Notes: generated by a model not told the origin, from the letters alone. Positions 35,582-45,180 are shown, counted from the stretch's first letter. The stretch: 64,000 nt of DNA from Zymomonas mobilis subsp. pomaceae ATCC 29192 (GCF_000218875.1 NC_015709.1:806001-870000); one strand, 5' to 3'. Numbers and translations are program-made.

Positions 35582-36871
35582 GTGCAGGGCTTGCGAATAG
35601 CATTAGCCGGCTTAGGAACAGTCGGTTGTGGCGTACTGAAATTGCTCAGCGATAATGCTGATCTCATCAAGCGGAGAACAGGCCGCCGGATTGAAGTTAT
35701 CGCAATATCCGCACGGAATAAAAATCGTGATCGGGGTATTGATGTTTCCCGTTATGACTGGGTTGAAAATGCCGTTGATCTTGCCAAAAGGGATGATATT
35801 GATCTTATCATTGAACTTATTGGTGGCTCGGAAGGAACAGCATTAGATCTTGCTCGGCAAAGTCTGAAAAAAGGTATTGCCTTTATTACAGCGAATAAAG
35901 CCATGATTGCCCATCACGGGTTAGAATTGGCAGCTTTATCAGAACAGTCCAAGGCCGTTTTCCGTTATGAAGCGGCTGTTGCTGGCGGTATTCCTATCGT
36001 AAAAGGTGTTAGTGAAGGCGCTGCCGCTAACTGTATTCACCAGATTTACGGCATTTTGAATGGTACCAGTAATTTTATTCTGACTACCATGGAAAAAGAT
36101 AAGCGTGCCTTTCTGGATGTTTTGGCAGAAGCGCAAGAGCTGGGATACGCTGAGGCCGATCCAACCTTTGATATTGATGGTATCGATGCGGCGCATAAAT
36201 TATCGATCTTATCAACATTGGCTTTTGGGACAAAGATTGATTTTGATTCTGTCATAACCTCTGGGATTCAGCCTGTTACAATAACCGATATGAATGAGGC
36301 TAAAGCCTTAGGTTACTGTATCCGACTTATCGGAATGGCTGAAAAAAGCGAAAACGGCTTATTTCAGCGTGTATCGCCCTGCTTGGTTCCTTTAAATCAT
36401 CCTCTTGCACAGGTGGATGGTTCTGTGAATGCCGTTGCCCTTGAAGGCAATCATGTTGGTCGACTATTCTTTGCCGGTGCTGGCGCGGGAGCCGCCCCAA
36501 CAGCCTCAGCCGTGGTTGCTGATTTGGTCGATATTGCACGGGGTTCTCGTACCCTCCCCTTCGGAATGCCGACCCAATCTCTAGAAGCTGTATCGGTAGA
36601 AACCGCAGATACCCATACCAGTCGTGTTTACATCCGACTCTCTGTTATTAATGATCCGGCTTCATTGGCAAAAATAACGACAGCCTTGGCAGAAGCGAAA
36701 ATTTCATTGGATAGTTTGGCGCAGCATCATAATAATGATAGCGGTATTTCTGAACTGATATTAGTTACAGAACCTTGCCAAGGCGATCAGATAAAAACAG
36801 TGCTGACCCGCTTCGCTACAATACCGGAAATTAAAACTACGCCCGTTGTGATGTATATCCTGAATATTTAA
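35582..36871 (+). CDS. hom: Homoserine dehydrogenase
   Basis: This 429-residue enzyme reduces aspartate semialdehyde to homoserine for threonine and methionine synthesis. The Rossmann motif GLGTVGCGVLKLL begins the protein; ELIGGSEGTALDLAR and TANKAMIAHHG follow; the catalytic Lys lies in the EAAVAGGIPIVKGVSEG to GILNGTSNFIL region. A C-terminal ACT domain (about 345-425, RVYIRLSVINDPASLAKI) suggests feedback inhibition by threonine. The GTG start at 35582 has GGGA about eight bases upstream. The gene stands 110 bases before glpX on the same strand. Confidence 0.95.
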   Translation: MQGLRIALAGLGTVGCGVLKLLSDNADLIKRRTGRRIEVIAISARNKNRDRGIDVSRYDWVENAVDLAKRDDIDLIIELIGGSEGTALDLARQSLKKGIAFITANKAMIAHHGLELAALSEQSKAVFRYEAAVAGGIPIVKGVSEGAAANCIHQIYGILNGTSNFILTTMEKDKRAFLDVLAEAQELGYAEADPTFDIDGIDAAHKLSILSTLAFGTKIDFDSVITSGIQPVTITDMNEAKALGYCIRLIGMAEKSENGLFQRVSPCLVPLNHPLAQVDGSVNAVALEGNHVGRLFFAGAGAGAAPTASAVVADLVDIARGSRTLPFGMPTQSLEAVSVETADTHTSRVYIRLSVINDPASLAKITTALAEAKISLDSLAQHHNNDSGISELILVTEPCQGDQIKTVLTRFATIPEIKTTPVVMYILNI

Positions 36872-36981
36872 TATAACTTCGGCCTTGTATTAACAGAGTA
36901 CTCTTTAGTGATATACCGGATTTAGCCATTATCAAGATAGCTGAACCCATATAGATAATAGGGTTAGAAAAGGCGTAACGC

Positions 36982-37980
36982 ATGGCACAACAAGACAACG
37001 GCAAACTTAATCCTGCTCTGACACATGATATGGCTTATGTAACGCAAGCGGCTGCTTTGGCAGTCGCTCGTTTAGTCGGTCACGGCGATGAAAAAGCCGC
37101 GGATGCTGCCGCCGTTAAAGCTATGCGTGACGCTTTTAATCAGCTGGCGATCAATGGTACGGTCGTCATAGGTGAAGGTGAGCGTGACAAAGCACCCATG
37201 CTTTATATCGGCGAAAGAGTCGGCCTACGCAAAAACAGCGACGTTTCTATTGATATAGCGCTTGATCCTTTGGAAGGGACAACATTAGCAGCAAATGGTA
37301 ATTCGAATGCGATTGCCGTTCTCGCTATTGCGCCACAAGGCAGCCTTCTTAATGCACCTGATGTCTATATGGAAAAAGTAGCCATCGGCCCCGGTTACGA
37401 ACCCAATCTTGTTAGTGTTTTAAAAACGCCTGTCGAAAATGTAAGGGCATTAGCGAAAGCAAAGGGCGTTACTCCTGATAATATTCGTATTTGTATTCTT
37501 GACCGACAGCGGCATAAAAAGATGATTGCGGATCTCCATGCGATAGGATGCTCGATTATCCTGATCAAAGATGGTGATATTGCTGGTGTTATCGCCACAG
37601 CACGCGAAAATAGTAATATTGATATTTATATGGGTATTGGGGGTGCCCCTGAAGGGGTGCTTGCAGCCGCCGCCTTAAATTGTATCGGGGGACAGTTTGA
37701 AGGCCGTCTTCTTTTTCGGGATGATGAAGAGCGGAAACGCGCTCATTCTTGCGGTATCAAAGATTTAGATCGTATTTACAAATTACATGACCTCGCCCGC
37801 AGTGATACCGTCTTTGCGGCAACAGGTGTCACAGATGGTTCTCTTTTAAGAGGCGTCTATCAAGATTTTCGGGGCGTTTCAGTTACGCAAAGTCTGATAA
37901 TGCAAGCCAGTACTGGGCAGGTCAGTTATATTACCACAGAGCATCGCCATATCCCTGATATAGCTTCGTTTATGAAATAA
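36982..37980 (+). CDS. glpX: Class II fructose-1,6-bisphosphatase
   Basis: A 332-residue GlpX-type phosphatase that converts fructose-1,6-bisphosphate to fructose-6-phosphate in gluconeogenesis and pentose supply. Motifs: GTVVIGEGERDKAPMLYIGE (metal-binding Glu and Asp), the Li+-sensitive phosphatase motif as DIALDPLEGTT, and MGIGGAPEGVLAAAALNCIGG. The usual family length is 320-340. Zymomonas has no 6-phosphofructokinase and uses the Entner-Doudoroff pathway, so this step is the only expected direct link from triose to hexose phosphate (organism knowledge). Confidence 0.95.
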   Translation: MAQQDNGKLNPALTHDMAYVTQAAALAVARLVGHGDEKAADAAAVKAMRDAFNQLAINGTVVIGEGERDKAPMLYIGERVGLRKNSDVSIDIALDPLEGTTLAANGNSNAIAVLAIAPQGSLLNAPDVYMEKVAIGPGYEPNLVSVLKTPVENVRALAKAKGVTPDNIRICILDRQRHKKMIADLHAIGCSIILIKDGDIAGVIATARENSNIDIYMGIGGAPEGVLAAAALNCIGGQFEGRLLFRDDEERKRAHSCGIKDLDRIYKLHDLARSDTVFAATGVTDGSLLRGVYQDFRGVSVTQSLIMQASTGQVSYITTEHRHIPDIASFMK

Positions 37981-38052
37981 AGCTAATTTGCTGTGCAGAA
38001 TGGGTAATTATATAGATTGGGATTATAAGATAAAAATGTCATTTATAAAATT

Positions 38053-38553
38053 ATGATACGTTTATTTATAGTCCTTATCTTTGCTCTGATAAACGCTAGG
38101 CCTTTGTTCGCCGCTAAAAAAGAAATAGCCGCACAAGGTAAGGTACCGAAGCCTTCTTATTTCCGTATTTTGGAAGCTTCTCCCCAATCTATCATACCGT
38201 GTTTATTAGCTCTAGGATGGAAAGCCGCTTCTGATAATATGAAGGACGATGATGTCTGGCAAATTGCTGTCAGCTATGATCAACGATTAAAATTTATAAA
38301 TGTACAAAATGAAGGTGATCGACAAAAAAAACCAGAACCCGTTCAACCTAAAAGTAATTTATGGGAAAGTCATCTGGTTTGGCTGTTTTTAGCTCCCCAC
38401 CAAGCTACCGCGTCAGATCAAAATTATCGTATTACAGGCTATAAAAAATGGCATATTAATACCGACCAACATATTGCTGAAAAGATGAACCAACAATTTT
38501 GCACTTATTTTCAGAGTCGTTCACCCAAAATATCCCACTTATCAGAGGATTAA
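38053..38553 (+). CDS. Exported protein of unknown function
   Basis: A 166-residue protein with a clear signal peptide (MIRLFIVLIFALINARPLFA, cleavage after LFA). The mature part holds FRILEASPQSIIPCLLALGWK, then a Lys/Pro-rich stretch and a second Cys in NQQFCTYFQ. The two cysteines could form a disulfide. I recognise no domain. It converges with the CHASE2 kinase gene and overlaps its tail by 12 bases. No ribosome binding site stands out; the upstream sequence is AT-rich. Confidence 0.65.
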   Translation: MIRLFIVLIFALINARPLFAAKKEIAAQGKVPKPSYFRILEASPQSIIPCLLALGWKAASDNMKDDDVWQIAVSYDQRLKFINVQNEGDRQKKPEPVQPKSNLWESHLVWLFLAPHQATASDQNYRITGYKKWHINTDQHIAEKMNQQFCTYFQSRSPKISHLSED

Positions 38554-40836
38554 GGGTAAGGTTACAATAAAACAGGTTCCCACTCCGGGAGCAGTTTTAC
38601 AGATAATATGGCCATGATGGCGCAAAATAACCTTATTAACAAAGACTAAGCCTAGTCCGATACCACTTATTTTCGAAGCAGGCCCAGCAGTAGCACGGGA
38701 AAAAGGTCTAAATAAAGCTTCGACTTGTGCTTGGTCCATACCGATACCTTTATCACAAATAGAAATTTCGACTTGTTCGCCTTTTTCCTTTATCGAACAG
38801 GAAACACTACTGCCTTCAGGGCTATATTTTACAGCATTATCAATAAGATTGATAAAAGTTCGTTCTAATAAAGAAGGGTCGCCTTTAACAAATAAAGGTT
38901 TATCCCATTCATTTAAATTAATCTGGATATGACGATTATGCGCCTGCACCCATAATTCATCAACAGCGCTTGTCATAACGCCTCCGATTTCAACATCCAT
39001 CCATTGATATTCGGGCGCTTCAGCTTGCGCTAAACGTGTAAAATTGTCCGCCAACCCTAAAGTACGACGGGCATAACCAGAAATTTTTGAAATGATCTCT
39101 TGAGCATCGGCTTCTTTACTACAAGGGGTTCTGGAAAAGGTATCAATTAATGCCAAAATAGAAATTTGAGGCGAGCGCATGTCATGACTTAATAAATGCA
39201 AAATCCGCTGCCGTTGTTCTTCGGCGGCTCTCACAGCACTAATATCCACCAACATCACCAATGAACCATCGGGCTGCCCTTCAACCTTTCGGCAAGCCGC
39301 TACCCTAAGGTCAAAAGCGCGGCCATCTTCGGCATAACATTGGCTGCTTATTTCATTATTCTTTACCTGATCAAGATTGATAAGGTGGCCTTCTTCATTA
39401 TGAAAATGATTAAGTAATTCTGAAATAGGGGTTTTATAGCTGGATTGTGCGCCCAATCCGGTGGCTAATTTCTCTGCGGCTTTATTGGCAAGAATAATAT
39501 TATTATCTTGATCTGTTACAAAAAAAGCATCAGGCAAATAATATAAGCTGTCTGAAATAAAACGTCGCATAAATATAATGCGAGAAATAGCTAATCTTAG
39601 CAGCTGTTTTTTATACTCAAGGGGATCTGTCGCAGTAATTTCAGGCCAGCTCTGTAACTTCATGGGTGAAGTATCGCCCCAGAGCTTTTCCAATTCATAA
39701 GAAAAATATTTGCTTAAGCTTGCCAGCCGACTCCATGCCCAAAAAGGATAGGTAAAGATAACGGCAACGACAGATGTAATCGGCGGTATCCAAAAATTAC
39801 CGAATAGGAAAAAGAGACCCGATAAGAAGGGCACACCGCATCCCAAGATAGCGGTCAGTAAAATTGTTAATCGGGGCGATAAAAAGCGAAAACCAATTAA
39901 TAATGTCCAAAGCGATAACAAATCTACAATCAGTTTTACGATGTTACTCGCTTCTTTTATCGAGCGATCATTCAGTAAATTATCTAATATATTGGCCTGA
40001 ATTTCGACACCCGGCATAATGCCAAAAGGGGTAGGATGTAGGTCTTCAAAACCTGAAGCCGTTACCCCCACCAGAATCCTTTTACCAGCCAGAAATTCCG
40101 GCGGCACTTCATTTCGCCAAATAGCAGCCGCAGAAATAGCGGGAAAACGATTAGATGGCCCGTCATAGGTAAATAATTGTTCGGTAAGATCTTGATCTGA
40201 AAACACATGATGTTGATTATTATTATCCATTAACGCAACAAGCGCCGGCCAATAACGCCCTTTTGTCGATAAAGCGGGCCAATAACGTCGGACTATACCA
40301 TCGCCATCAAAAGGTAAGCTAACATGGCCCACAGCCGTCGCTGAGGACGCAATACTAGGAACAATCGCAACCGTTTTATTATTATGCCCACCGGATTCAA
40401 CCAGCATAGGTAGAAATATAGGAGCCGGACTAGTCTTCAAAGTTTTCGACAAGTCATCTCGGGCTTTAGATTCCGAAGGATCAAGAAATAAGACATTATA
40501 GCCGATTGATGTCGGATGACCGGTATTTAATTGTTTTATAAATTGGGCATGTTTATCGGGCGTCCATGGCCATGGGCCGATGGTTTTCAGAGCATTATTG
40601 TCAATTTTTACAATAAGAATCGAAGGGTCAGGTTTGTGGTAACCTAACCTGACAACAGCATCATAAAACAACAAATCTAACTGATAGGTCATCCCTGCCC
40701 AGCTGATAATAATAACAGCCAGTGTTGCAGCAAAGGAAATCAACCACCATTCAAAAGCAAGGTTATCCTTTAGCTCGGGCTCGACATAGTCTCTGGCAGA
40801 AGTATCGGGCTTTAGACTACCTAAAACATCATTCAT
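38542..40836 (-). CDS. CHASE2-PAS sensor histidine kinase
   Basis: A 764-residue membrane kinase. One N-terminal helix (about 30-48) leads to a CHASE2 extracytoplasmic sensor domain (about 50-300: FYDAVVRLGYHKPDPSILIVKID, PGVEIQANILDNLLND). Three helices follow (about 305-375), then a PAS domain (about 430-540, DAFFVTDQDNNIILANKAAE). The kinase core has the phosphoacceptor His551 in LLSHDMRSPQ, N box NLIDNAVKYS, G1 CDKGIGMD and G2 GIGLGLVFVNKV. It overlaps the upstream LysM-FecR gene by eight bases, and that gene follows the response regulator by a few bases, so all three form one operon. The signal sensed is unknown. Confidence 0.92.
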   Translation of the reverse strand: MNDVLGSLKPDTSARDYVEPELKDNLAFEWWLISFAATLAVIIISWAGMTYQLDLLFYDAVVRLGYHKPDPSILIVKIDNNALKTIGPWPWTPDKHAQFIKQLNTGHPTSIGYNVLFLDPSESKARDDLSKTLKTSPAPIFLPMLVESGGHNNKTVAIVPSIASSATAVGHVSLPFDGDGIVRRYWPALSTKGRYWPALVALMDNNNQHHVFSDQDLTEQLFTYDGPSNRFPAISAAAIWRNEVPPEFLAGKRILVGVTASGFEDLHPTPFGIMPGVEIQANILDNLLNDRSIKEASNIVKLIVDLLSLWTLLIGFRFLSPRLTILLTAILGCGVPFLSGLFFLFGNFWIPPITSVVAVIFTYPFWAWSRLASLSKYFSYELEKLWGDTSPMKLQSWPEITATDPLEYKKQLLRLAISRIIFMRRFISDSLYYLPDAFFVTDQDNNIILANKAAEKLATGLGAQSSYKTPISELLNHFHNEEGHLINLDQVKNNEISSQCYAEDGRAFDLRVAACRKVEGQPDGSLVMLVDISAVRAAEEQRQRILHLLSHDMRSPQISILALIDTFSRTPCSKEADAQEIISKISGYARRTLGLADNFTRLAQAEAPEYQWMDVEIGGVMTSAVDELWVQAHNRHIQINLNEWDKPLFVKGDPSLLERTFINLIDNAVKYSPEGSSVSCSIKEKGEQVEISICDKGIGMDQAQVEALFRPFSRATAGPASKISGIGLGLVFVNKVILRHHGHIICKTAPGVGTCFIVTLPLIL

Positions 40837-42196
40837 TTTTTTGCATCGGTTCTATCCGTGAAACATGCAGTGTATGAAACGGAGATAATATTTCTCCACC
40901 GGCAGGCCATGTAGCAATAATACGCCAAGAATAATCTCCTTCCGGCAAAGAGGAAACTTTTACTGTACCTTTCTTACCCCCTAATTGATCCACTAAAGGG
41001 GTTGCTGGTTCACTTATCTTGCCAGCCACAAGCTGGAGACGGCATAGGACAGGTTCATCATCCTTGACGATCCACTGAAAAACAGCCCCCTCAGCTACAG
41101 AATAAGCGGATGTCTCTATATGACCTGTTTTATGGTCTATAGATACGACCCTTTCCTGTCCTTCTAAATCATGATTATCAACAGCTGAAAGCCTTAAATA
41201 ATAATGGCCATCGGCTAATCCAGATAATAATATGTTTCCTGTAGTCGGCCAGCTTTCAGAAAGCAAATCCAAGAAATCGGCATCTCGGGCAACGGTCGCA
41301 TGATAAGACTGGACATTTTGTATTACAGACAAGGGAATATCAGGATTAACTTCACGAAAAATAGTTAAACGTTTTTTAGGCATGGGGGAATCAACTAAAG
41401 GGAAGCCTTTATTTTCTTTATAATTCGTACCATACCCCCCAGGCACAGCGTATTTATGGCGACGGTTATCTACCATGACTAAACCATCTAATACTTCGAT
41501 AGTATTTTCTTTTTTTTGAGCCTTATCTTTTTGCTTATAATATACTCGAAAATTTGTGCCCCGAACGGCGGCCAACGAAGCAGGGGTCGCAATATGAAAG
41601 TAGCTATCTGAACGAAATAACGGAACAGCATAAACCCGTACATGCCCTGCTTCTAACTTGAAAGAACGTTCTATCGCATCCGTTAAAGCTACTTTTCGAA
41701 GTCTTGTTATGGTTAACAGACTCATAGAAGGCATACTGACACGCGAGCCATCTGGTAACATTAAGGTTACAAAGCCGGACGCGCCCGTCTCAATCGTTGT
41801 TTGCTCGGTAACTGGACGCCCTTGCTCCAGCGTCCCTTTTTGACCATTAATATATAAAAACACTGGCCCCGATACATGCGCAACAACAGCGTTAGTAATG
41901 GTACGTCGTAAGAGACTTTTGGGAATTTGAAGATGAAAACCGGCATGTAGCGGTTGGTCAAGCGAGACTCGACTACGCCGCGCAATAGATTGTATATCGG
42001 CCATCCTATCAAAATAAAGATGGGCAATCAGGGAAAGCGTATCTCCCTCTTGAATGATATAATCGACCGTTTTTTGATTTTGGAAATGGGCAGCAGCCTT
42101 CCCCTCTTCGTTAAAAAAAACAAAAAAGAGGAAGAGGACAAGCGCCCTTATCAACATAAAAGATTTGATGCCCCTCAACTGCCACTGCCATCGCAT
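40829..42196 (-). CDS. LysM and FecR-domain periplasmic protein
   Basis: A protein of about 455 residues with an N-terminal signal sequence (MLIRALVLFLFFVFF). A LysM-like domain (about 47-92, DYIIQEGDTLSLIAHLYFDR) should bind peptidoglycan. A FecR domain follows (about 110-240, LMLPDGSRVSMPSMSLLTI, then HVRVYAVP and AAVRGTNFRVYY), and the C-terminal half looks like repeated beta-sandwich modules (DGHYYLRLSAVDNHDLEGQ, EGDYSWRIIATWP). No iron sensor lies nearby; here FecR is linked to a CHASE2 kinase. The ATG at 42196 lies five bases beyond the response-regulator stop; an ATG at 42157 with GAGGGG upstream would give a cleaner signal peptide. Confidence 0.82.
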   Translation of the reverse strand: MRWQWQLRGIKSFMLIRALVLFLFFVFFNEEGKAAAHFQNQKTVDYIIQEGDTLSLIAHLYFDRMADIQSIARRSRVSLDQPLHAGFHLQIPKSLLRRTITNAVVAHVSGPVFLYINGQKGTLEQGRPVTEQTTIETGASGFVTLMLPDGSRVSMPSMSLLTITRLRKVALTDAIERSFKLEAGHVRVYAVPLFRSDSYFHIATPASLAAVRGTNFRVYYKQKDKAQKKENTIEVLDGLVMVDNRRHKYAVPGGYGTNYKENKGFPLVDSPMPKKRLTIFREVNPDIPLSVIQNVQSYHATVARDADFLDLLSESWPTTGNILLSGLADGHYYLRLSAVDNHDLEGQERVVSIDHKTGHIETSAYSVAEGAVFQWIVKDDEPVLCRLQLVAGKISEPATPLVDQLGGKKGTVKVSSLPEGDYSWRIIATWPAGGEILSPFHTLHVSRIEPMQKNE

Positions 42197-42200
42197 CAAT

Positions 42201-42920
42201 TTACTGATTGATATCTGCGGGCGTTGCTCTTTTTTCGGTTAGCCGTTCCAAGCGATAACCATAAGCATAAACAGGCGCTAATCGATAACCATTTTCAGGT
42301 CTTAAATTGAGTTTTGTTCTTATTTTCGAAATATGCGTATCCAGCGTTCTGGTTGGTAAATCAGGATTTCGCCCCCACAACGTTTCGAAAATATAACCCC
42401 GAGATAAAGGCCGATGTAAATTGCGGAATAAAAGCAAAGATAGCATGAATTCTTTGGAAGTCATGGGTATCAGTGTATCCCCTAGAGAAACCTGTTCCCG
42501 AGATAAATCAAAGGTATAATCATCATAATGCTCAATACCATCAGAAGGTGGAACAGGATAGCTACGACGGAGTACTGCTTTAACCCGTGCCAATAAGATT
42601 TCTGGCTGGACAGGTTTTACTAAATAATCATCGGCACCTGCATTAAGACCCGTAACAATGTCTTCCGCAGCAGTTCTGGCGGTAGAGAGTAAAATAGGCG
42701 GTTTGGGATCACAATGCCGATTAACCCACTCAATTATCTCGATACCGGAAAAATCAGGTACATTCCAATCAAGTAAAAGAAGGTCAACCGTTTCGCTACG
42801 GAGCATTCGTAAAAGGGCATATCCTTTATGAAAAGATCGGCAATCATAACCAGCTTCGGTGAGGATAGCGGTCAGTTGGGCGGCTGTTTCCAGATCATCA
42901 TCTAGCAGGGCTATTCTCAC
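42201..42920 (-). CDS. OmpR-family response regulator
   Basis: A 239-residue two-domain regulator. The receiver (about 1-120) has the acidic pocket LLDDDLE, phosphoacceptor Asp51 in LLLDWNVPD, the Thr/Ser switch in LLSTARTAAED and Lys in YLVKPVQPE. The C-terminal winged helix (about 135-228) shows LIPMTSKEFMLSLLLFRN, GRNPDLPTRTLDTHISKIRTKL and YGYRLE. The GTG start has GGAG about ten bases upstream. It is the first gene of the operon with the LysM-FecR and CHASE2 kinase genes, so it is the likely phosphorylation partner of that kinase. Targets are unknown. Confidence 0.93.
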   Translation of the reverse strand: MRIALLDDDLETAAQLTAILTEAGYDCRSFHKGYALLRMLRSETVDLLLLDWNVPDFSGIEIIEWVNRHCDPKPPILLSTARTAAEDIVTGLNAGADDYLVKPVQPEILLARVKAVLRRSYPVPPSDGIEHYDDYTFDLSREQVSLGDTLIPMTSKEFMLSLLLFRNLHRPLSRGYIFETLWGRNPDLPTRTLDTHISKIRTKLNLRPENGYRLAPVYAYGYRLERLTEKRATPADINQ

Positions 42921-43139
42921 GCCCGTTAATCTCCATTAATATAATTTATAGATTTAAAACATATCTCTACGAAGTATGCCATTTTCAAGGGGGAATATCT
43001 AAATAGGACTAACCCATTATGAAGATACTTCCTTAACCTTCTAAGAAATTATCAAAAAATGAAAGTGTTTTTATCAAAAAAAAATTTCTTAACACAGCAA
43101 GACTAGCACTTTTTTTATTCTTTCATTATCTATCAGGAT

Positions 43140-43454
43140 ATGTTTTTACCCCGACCATCCCTATTATGGCGCGATATAAAAGAGTTTGCTCGTAACCATG
43201 GACGCGTTAAACCTCTATTTGCATTAATCGCCTTTGCTTTGGCAGGGGGTATGGTCTCTATGATGTATTTCGGTTCAGAGATTAAAAAGCCAGATCCCGA
43301 GCTGATTTTCGTGCAAAATATGAATGGCCCGCGCAGCGATGCTGAAATCATAGCGAATAACCAACGGGATCAAAAAAAATTAGAAATCCGTCAGGAAGAA
43401 TCTAGAAAACGTTGGCGTGAATTTGGTCAGATGTTAGGTTATCCTACTAAATAA
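43140..43454 (+). CDS. Small single-pass membrane protein, unknown function
   Basis: A 104-residue protein with one hydrophobic helix (about 27-46, PLFALIAFALAGGMVSMMYF) after a basic N-terminus, then a charged, probably coiled-coil C-terminus (NQRDQKKLEIRQEESRKRW). Positive residues before the helix suggest a cytoplasmic N-terminus and periplasmic C-terminus. CAGGAT lies just before the ATG. It precedes ribD by 57 bases on the same strand and may lead the riboflavin transcript. I do not recognise a named family. Confidence 0.7.
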   Translation: MFLPRPSLLWRDIKEFARNHGRVKPLFALIAFALAGGMVSMMYFGSEIKKPDPELIFVQNMNGPRSDAEIIANNQRDQKKLEIRQEESRKRWREFGQMLGYPTK

Positions 43455-43511
43455 GATAAAAATGTTCGGTAACGAAAAAGGTTATTGTTCAAAAATAACG
43501 GATTATAAAAT

Positions 43512-44504
43512 TTGACCCATCTTGATCAAGACATCCGATGGATGCGCGCGGCTATTGCGCTTGGAGAAAGGGGAAAAGGACTAACTGCGCCCTCCCCTTC
43601 AGTCGGATGTCTTATTGTTAAAAATAACCGTTTAATAGCCAGAGGATGGACGCAAGCCGGAGGAAGGCCTCATGCCGAGGCTATGGCTCTATCCCAAGCC
43701 CAAGAATCGCTTCGTGGGGCTACGGTTTATGTCACCTTGGAACCTTGTGCCCATAAAAGTTTAAAAGGCCCAACCTGTACTGACCTTCTTGTTGATGCTT
43801 TGCCTGAAAGAATCGTTATCGCTAGCAAAGATCCCGACATGCGGACGAATGGTCAGGGGTTAGAACGTTTAAAACAAGCCGGCATTAAAGTTGAATGGGG
43901 CCTTCTGGAAAAAGAAGCCCGGCAATCCATGTCAGGCTATTTTAGTCGCCGCTTATTAGGTCGGCCTTATATCACATTAAAGTTAGCGACCTCGCTTGAT
44001 GGCTGTATCGCCCTTGAAAATGGAAAAAGTCATTGGATTACCGGCGAAAGGGCAAGAGCCCATGCCCATCTCGAAAGAATGCGATCAGAACTCATTGTCG
44101 TAGGACGGGGCACATGGGAGGTCGATAATCCTCGTTTGGATGTTCGCCTTTTGGGGCTTGAACATCGCTCGCCGATAAGAGCGGTTTTAGGTCACGGCTC
44201 TTTACCGCCTGATTGGATTGGCCTTGAACAACCAACAGACGTAAGTCTTACCGCAGCCGATCACGTTTTGGTGGAAGGAGGCGCCAAAGCGGCCGCCGCT
44301 TTTATAAAAGCTGATATCGTAGATCGAATTTTATTTTATCGCGCCCCGATTTTAATCGGGGGCGGAATAGCCTCCTTAAGCGATATTGGACTTCAAAATT
44401 TAGCTGAAACCCATGGCCGTTGGTGTCATAAAGAGACAAGAATGCTTGGCAACGACCAGCTAGATGCGTACGTACGTGTTACGAATGCAACGGACGCTGA
44501 TTGA
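43512..44504 (+). CDS. ribD: Bifunctional pyrimidine deaminase/reductase RibD
   Basis: A 330-residue enzyme for the second and third steps of riboflavin synthesis from GTP. The N-terminal zinc deaminase domain has HAEAMALSQA and EPCAHKSLKGPTC (zinc His and two Cys). The C-terminal reductase domain (about 150-325) has RPYITLKLATSLDGCIAL and LVEGGAKAAAAF. The start is TTG at 43512; an ATG ten codons in is an alternative, but the first residues (HLDQDIRWMRAAIAL) fit the family. It opens ribD-ribE-ribBX-ribH. No FMN riboswitch (RFN element) can be seen in the 57 bases upstream. Confidence 0.94.
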   Translation: MTHLDQDIRWMRAAIALGERGKGLTAPSPSVGCLIVKNNRLIARGWTQAGGRPHAEAMALSQAQESLRGATVYVTLEPCAHKSLKGPTCTDLLVDALPERIVIASKDPDMRTNGQGLERLKQAGIKVEWGLLEKEARQSMSGYFSRRLLGRPYITLKLATSLDGCIALENGKSHWITGERARAHAHLERMRSELIVVGRGTWEVDNPRLDVRLLGLEHRSPIRAVLGHGSLPPDWIGLEQPTDVSLTAADHVLVEGGAKAAAAFIKADIVDRILFYRAPILIGGGIASLSDIGLQNLAETHGRWCHKETRMLGNDQLDAYVRVTNATDAD

Positions 44505-44559
44505 GCCTCTTTTTTAGCCTATCAGCCTATTATTTACCATGCGAACGGAGCTGCCCCTA

Positions 44560-45180
44560 ATGTTCACTGGAATTGTTACCGATATCGGTCAGATTATTTC
44601 TGCGACCCAAAAAGGTGATCGTCATATTCGGATTGCAACCGCCTATGCAATGGATGAAGTGCCAGTAGGTTCCTCTATCGCTTGTTCAGGTGTGTGCTTA
44701 ACCGTTGTCGATAAAGGTACGTCTCCTAAAAATTGGTTTGATGTTACTGTATCGGGGGAATCAGTTTCAAGGACGGCGCCTGGTCGATGGGAAGAAGGCC
44801 AAAAACTTAATTTAGAACGCGCTTTAAAAATGGGCGATGAATTAGGCGGTCATATCGTCACTGGCCATGTTGATGGCGTCGGAAAAGTGCTCTCGATTAC
44901 CCCAGAAGGGGATTCACAAAATTTTCTGATAGAAGCTGGCCCTGAAGTGGCCCCCCATATTGCAGAAAAAGGCTCTGTCTCTTTAGATGGCGTCTCTTTG
45001 ACGGTGAATGAAGTGCAAGATGTGGATGGTAAAGTACGCTTTTTTATCAATATTATTCCCCATACTGCTGAAAAAACGACTTTAGGTCTTCTGTCAGCAG
45101 GCGATTTTGTTAATATCGAAATTGATATTCTTTCCCGTTATCTTGCGCGCATGAATGCGCTAGAAAATGTATCTGCATGA
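44560..45180 (+). CDS. ribE: Riboflavin synthase, alpha subunit
   Basis: A 206-residue protein that dismutates two molecules of 6,7-dimethyl-8-ribityllumazine to riboflavin. It has the family's two tandem lumazine-binding repeats, each starting with the pattern MFTGIVTDIG / GGHIVTGHVDGVGKV, and SCSGVCLTV-type and SVSLDGVSLTVN motifs (here IACSGVCLTVVD). ATG at 44560 is chosen since the family begins MFTGIV; GGAG lies nine bases upstream. An ATG at 44539 would add seven residues. The stop overlaps the ribBX ATG by four bases (ATGA). Confidence 0.95.
   Translation: MFTGIVTDIGQIISATQKGDRHIRIATAYAMDEVPVGSSIACSGVCLTVVDKGTSPKNWFDVTVSGESVSRTAPGRWEEGQKLNLERALKMGDELGGHIVTGHVDGVGKVLSITPEGDSQNFLIEAGPEVAPHIAEKGSVSLDGVSLTVNEVQDVDGKVRFFINIIPHTAEKTTLGLLSAGDFVNIEIDILSRYLARMNALENVSA

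Noticed and set aside
38053-38553. Member of the CHASE2/FecR signalling operon
   Set aside because: It lies on the opposite strand and converges with the kinase gene, so it is not cotranscribed.
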